Shown here in pieces: positions 5,690 to 5,699 of a DNA stretch of 5,699 bases. The stretch is taken from assembly GCA_910577885.1 (NCBI GenBank), contig CAJTNK010000117.1:1-5699 (forward strand), given 5' to 3'. How positions within the stretch are numbered: position 1 is the stretch's first letter; each line of letters starts with the position of its first letter. The stretch is from an uncultured Rikenella sp. GTDB taxonomy: Bacteria; Bacteroidota; Bacteroidia; Bacteroidales; Rikenellaceae. The notes beneath the pieces were generated by a model, which worked only from the letters and a program-made list of their open reading frames with translations, was not told where the DNA came from and did not search any database. The translations under genes were made by a program, and so were the position numbers.

Positions 5690-5699
5690 AAAGTGCTTC

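Noticed and set aside
1..5699. Search for CRISPR arrays, tRNA, rRNA, transposase genes or phage genes
   Set aside because: No regularly spaced repeats, no tRNA cloverleaf and no mobile-element proteins were recognised; the window is a housekeeping region flanked by intergenic repeats.

Overview
The window looks like a piece of a Bacteroidota chromosome. A GC-rich gut lineage such as Alistipes (Rikenellaceae) is my best guess. The reasons are the biotin gene order bioF-bioG-bioC-bioD with a DUF452/BioG esterase, a ComB-family protein and a DUF2007 protein next to biotin genes, mostly absent Shine-Dalgarno sequences, and GC-rich genes beside AT-rich intergenic DNA. The taxonomic call is inference; no rRNA or other marker gene is present.

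Layout, left to right. Positions 1-111 are intergenic and hold a 68-nt repeat element with a perfect hairpin. A tightly packed plus-strand run of six genes follows: a ComB-family 2-phosphosulfolactate phosphatase (112-852), a small DUF2007 protein (849-1106), bioF (1116-2300), bioG (2282-3025), bioC (3022-3792) and bioD (3789-4472). Four of the five junctions overlap (4, 19, 4 and 4 bp) and the fifth has a 9-bp gap, so the run is probably one operon with translational coupling. The adenine DNA glycosylase gene mutY (5527-4481, minus strand) converges on bioD with only 8 bp between the stop codons. Positions 5528-5699 are an AT-rich intergenic stretch. It carries a second copy of the left-hand repeat element, in inverted orientation, and a third partial copy closer to mutY.

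How the genes work together: BioC methylates malonyl-ACP to start pimelate synthesis on the fatty-acid machinery. BioG removes the methyl ester from pimeloyl-ACP methyl ester. BioF condenses the pimeloyl thioester with alanine to give KAPA, and BioD closes the ureido ring to give dethiobiotin. BioA (KAPA to DAPA) and BioB (dethiobiotin to biotin) are needed to complete the pathway and are not in the window. The ComB-like and DUF2007 proteins have no known role in biotin synthesis.

The protein-coding content is ordinary. The most interesting signal is the repeat family at the two ends. Its flanks are conserved, its stem sequence differs between copies but remains perfectly paired, and both full copies lie upstream of a gene in the same orientation relative to that gene.
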